Of a stretch of DNA of 5,329 bases, positions 4,252 to 5,329 are shown piece after piece (position 1 is the first letter of the stretch; the number at the start of each line of letters is the position of its first letter). The stretch spans positions 1 through 5,329 of the forward strand of contig JAAHHL010000574.1 in assembly GCA_010672185.1 (NCBI GenBank). Reading direction: 5' to 3'. The DNA is from Caldora sp. SIO3E6 (GTDB lineage: Bacteria; Cyanobacteriota; Cyanobacteriia; Cyanobacteriales; Coleofasciculaceae). Below the pieces are notes generated by a model. That model was not told the DNA's origin. It searched no databases and worked only from the letters and a program-made list of their open reading frames with translations. Both the position numbers and the translations under genes were made by a program.

Positions 4252-5329
4252 ATGATCTCATCACGGTTTGATTTAAAGATTATTCCGATTAAGGATCATG
4301 TCGCTGTTATAGCAGAATCAGCTTTTGGTGAGGCTGCAGTTAAAATTACACAAGACTTTTTCAGTCAGATGATTGAAGAGTCCAAATATTTGAGAGTTTC
4401 TTACAAAAGACTCATCACATATCCCCACCTAAAGCGGGATATTGAGCCCAAGCTTCAGCTCTTTGGGAGTAAGTTATTCAACGGCATATTTAAGGATGAT
4501 ATACTTACTTTGTTTAACCGGACTGTTGGAGGCTCGGAAAACTCACAAATTGATCTTAGATTAATACTGGGTAGTTCTTATCTCAACTCTATTCAGTGGG
4601 AGGTGATGCGTTGCCATAATGAATATCTGGGATTGAGGCATAATATTATTAGACAGCCTTTTGTGCCACGACCAATTAATATTCCCGTCAAAACCAGAAA
4701 ACAGTTGCATATACTGATTGTGGCTGTTGATCCGATTAGCTCCAGGTTATTACCAGTTCTGGAACAAGAACATCAGGCTCTAGTGCAGTTTCTTGAAAGT
4801 TTTGGGGAGCAAGTTAGAGTATCAACTTGTTGGCAACATGAAGCAACAGTGGAAAGAATCAAGGAAATTCTCTTTGAAGGGGTAGATATATTTCACTTCA
4901 CTGGTCACGGCTTCTTAAATATTGAAACTCCTCTAGACAGTTCATTAGTTGTTTGGAGAGATGAAGCGAATAACAGCTGTGGTAATTCTAGTAACAGGGA
5001 ACATTTTGGACAGTTATCCATACGCTTACTAAACAGTTTAGCAGCAAACCACAATCTAGGACTCTGTTTTTTAAACACCTGTGATTTAGCTAATGCTGTA
5101 GAGACGGAAATCCTCAGTGAGCTTTTCTCGCATAACAATGGAACACCTAACGTCAATATCAACGACAGTGAATTTGTTAATATGGCTCATAAATTGACCG
5201 AGGCAGGTGTTCCAGCCATAGTAGCGACTAATCATGCCATTACCTATAGGGCTAGTTATCGACTAAGTAAGAGATTCTACACCAGTTTGATCAAGTATGG
5301 AAAGCGGATAGATCAGGCTTTACGTGATG
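4252..5329 (+). CDS. CHAT-domain protein with intact His/Cys dyad, 3' end outside window
   Basis: The frame is open from ATG 4252 to the window end: 359 complete codons and no stop. It shares the plan of the upstream protein along its length: N-terminal strands, a WE motif at 116-117 (QWE instead of PWE), IIRQPF at 132-137, core strand LHILIVAVDP at 152-161, VDIFHFTGHGF with His219-Gly220, FLNTCDLA with Cys277, then AGVPAIVATNHAIT at 318-331 and the helix leading to QALRD. The His and Cys positions match the CHAT protease dyad, so an active cysteine peptidase is predicted. It lacks the basic linker of its neighbour but has an insertion of roughly 15 residues near 292-306. By comparison with the first protein, at least 30 residues of CHAT domain are missing; a fused C-terminal domain is possible. 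Co-transcription with the upstream gene is likely (28-bp gap). Confidence 0.85.
   Translation, partial: MISSRFDLKIIPIKDHVAVIAESAFGEAAVKITQDFFSQMIEESKYLRVSYKRLITYPHLKRDIEPKLQLFGSKLFNGIFKDDILTLFNRTVGGSENSQIDLRLILGSSYLNSIQWEVMRCHNEYLGLRHNIIRQPFVPRPINIPVKTRKQLHILIVAVDPISSRLLPVLEQEHQALVQFLESFGEQVRVSTCWQHEATVERIKEILFEGVDIFHFTGHGFLNIETPLDSSLVVWRDEANNSCGNSSNREHFGQLSIRLLNSLAANHNLGLCFLNTCDLANAVETEILSELFSHNNGTPNVNINDSEFVNMAHKLTEAGVPAIVATNHAITYRASYRLSKRFYTSLIKYGKRIDQALRD

Noticed and set aside
4905..5162. 85-aa minus-strand open frame within the second CHAT gene
   Set aside because: The opposite strand encodes a clear CHAT motif region with catalytic His and Cys; the minus frame has no recognisable content.

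Overview
The window looks like chromosomal DNA of a filamentous or repeat-rich cyanobacterium. The evidence is a groES-groEL operon with cyanobacterial-type control elements (a CIRCE operator plus a match to the cyanobacterial K-box), two HIP1 octamers (GCGATCGC at 1376-1383 and 1794-1801), heptanucleotide tandem repeats in the spacers, and a GTAGAGACG-type palindromic repeat. The species cannot be named from the sequence alone.

Layout. Positions 1-592 hold no gene. They contain nearly three tandem copies of a 167-bp unit (3-455), each with a long inverted repeat, then a 28-bp palindromic repeat (459-486) and short heptamer tracts running up to the groEL stop codon. Positions 593-2777 hold the groESL operon on the minus strand: groES (2777-2466) is transcribed first, followed by a 241-bp repeat-filled spacer and groEL (2224-593). 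The 246-bp divergent region (2778-3023) carries, from the groES side outward, a strong ribosome binding site, a perfect CIRCE, a candidate sigma70-type promoter, a K-box match and a (AATTGGG)5 tract. On the plus strand, two homologous CHAT-domain (caspase-like) genes follow, 28 bp apart: a complete 399-aa protein (3024-4223), and a second (4252 to window end) that is still open when the sequence stops.

How the genes work together. GroES and GroEL form the housekeeping/heat-shock chaperonin, predicted to be repressed by HrcA at CIRCE. The CHAT pair is an accessory module. Both proteins share the same overall plan, but the first has Asp where the second has the expected catalytic His, while both keep the Cys. 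This suggests a pseudoenzyme-plus-protease pair, possibly the start of a longer conflict or cell-death type operon whose remaining genes lie beyond the right edge. The function of the pair is inference; no partner or substrate gene is visible here.
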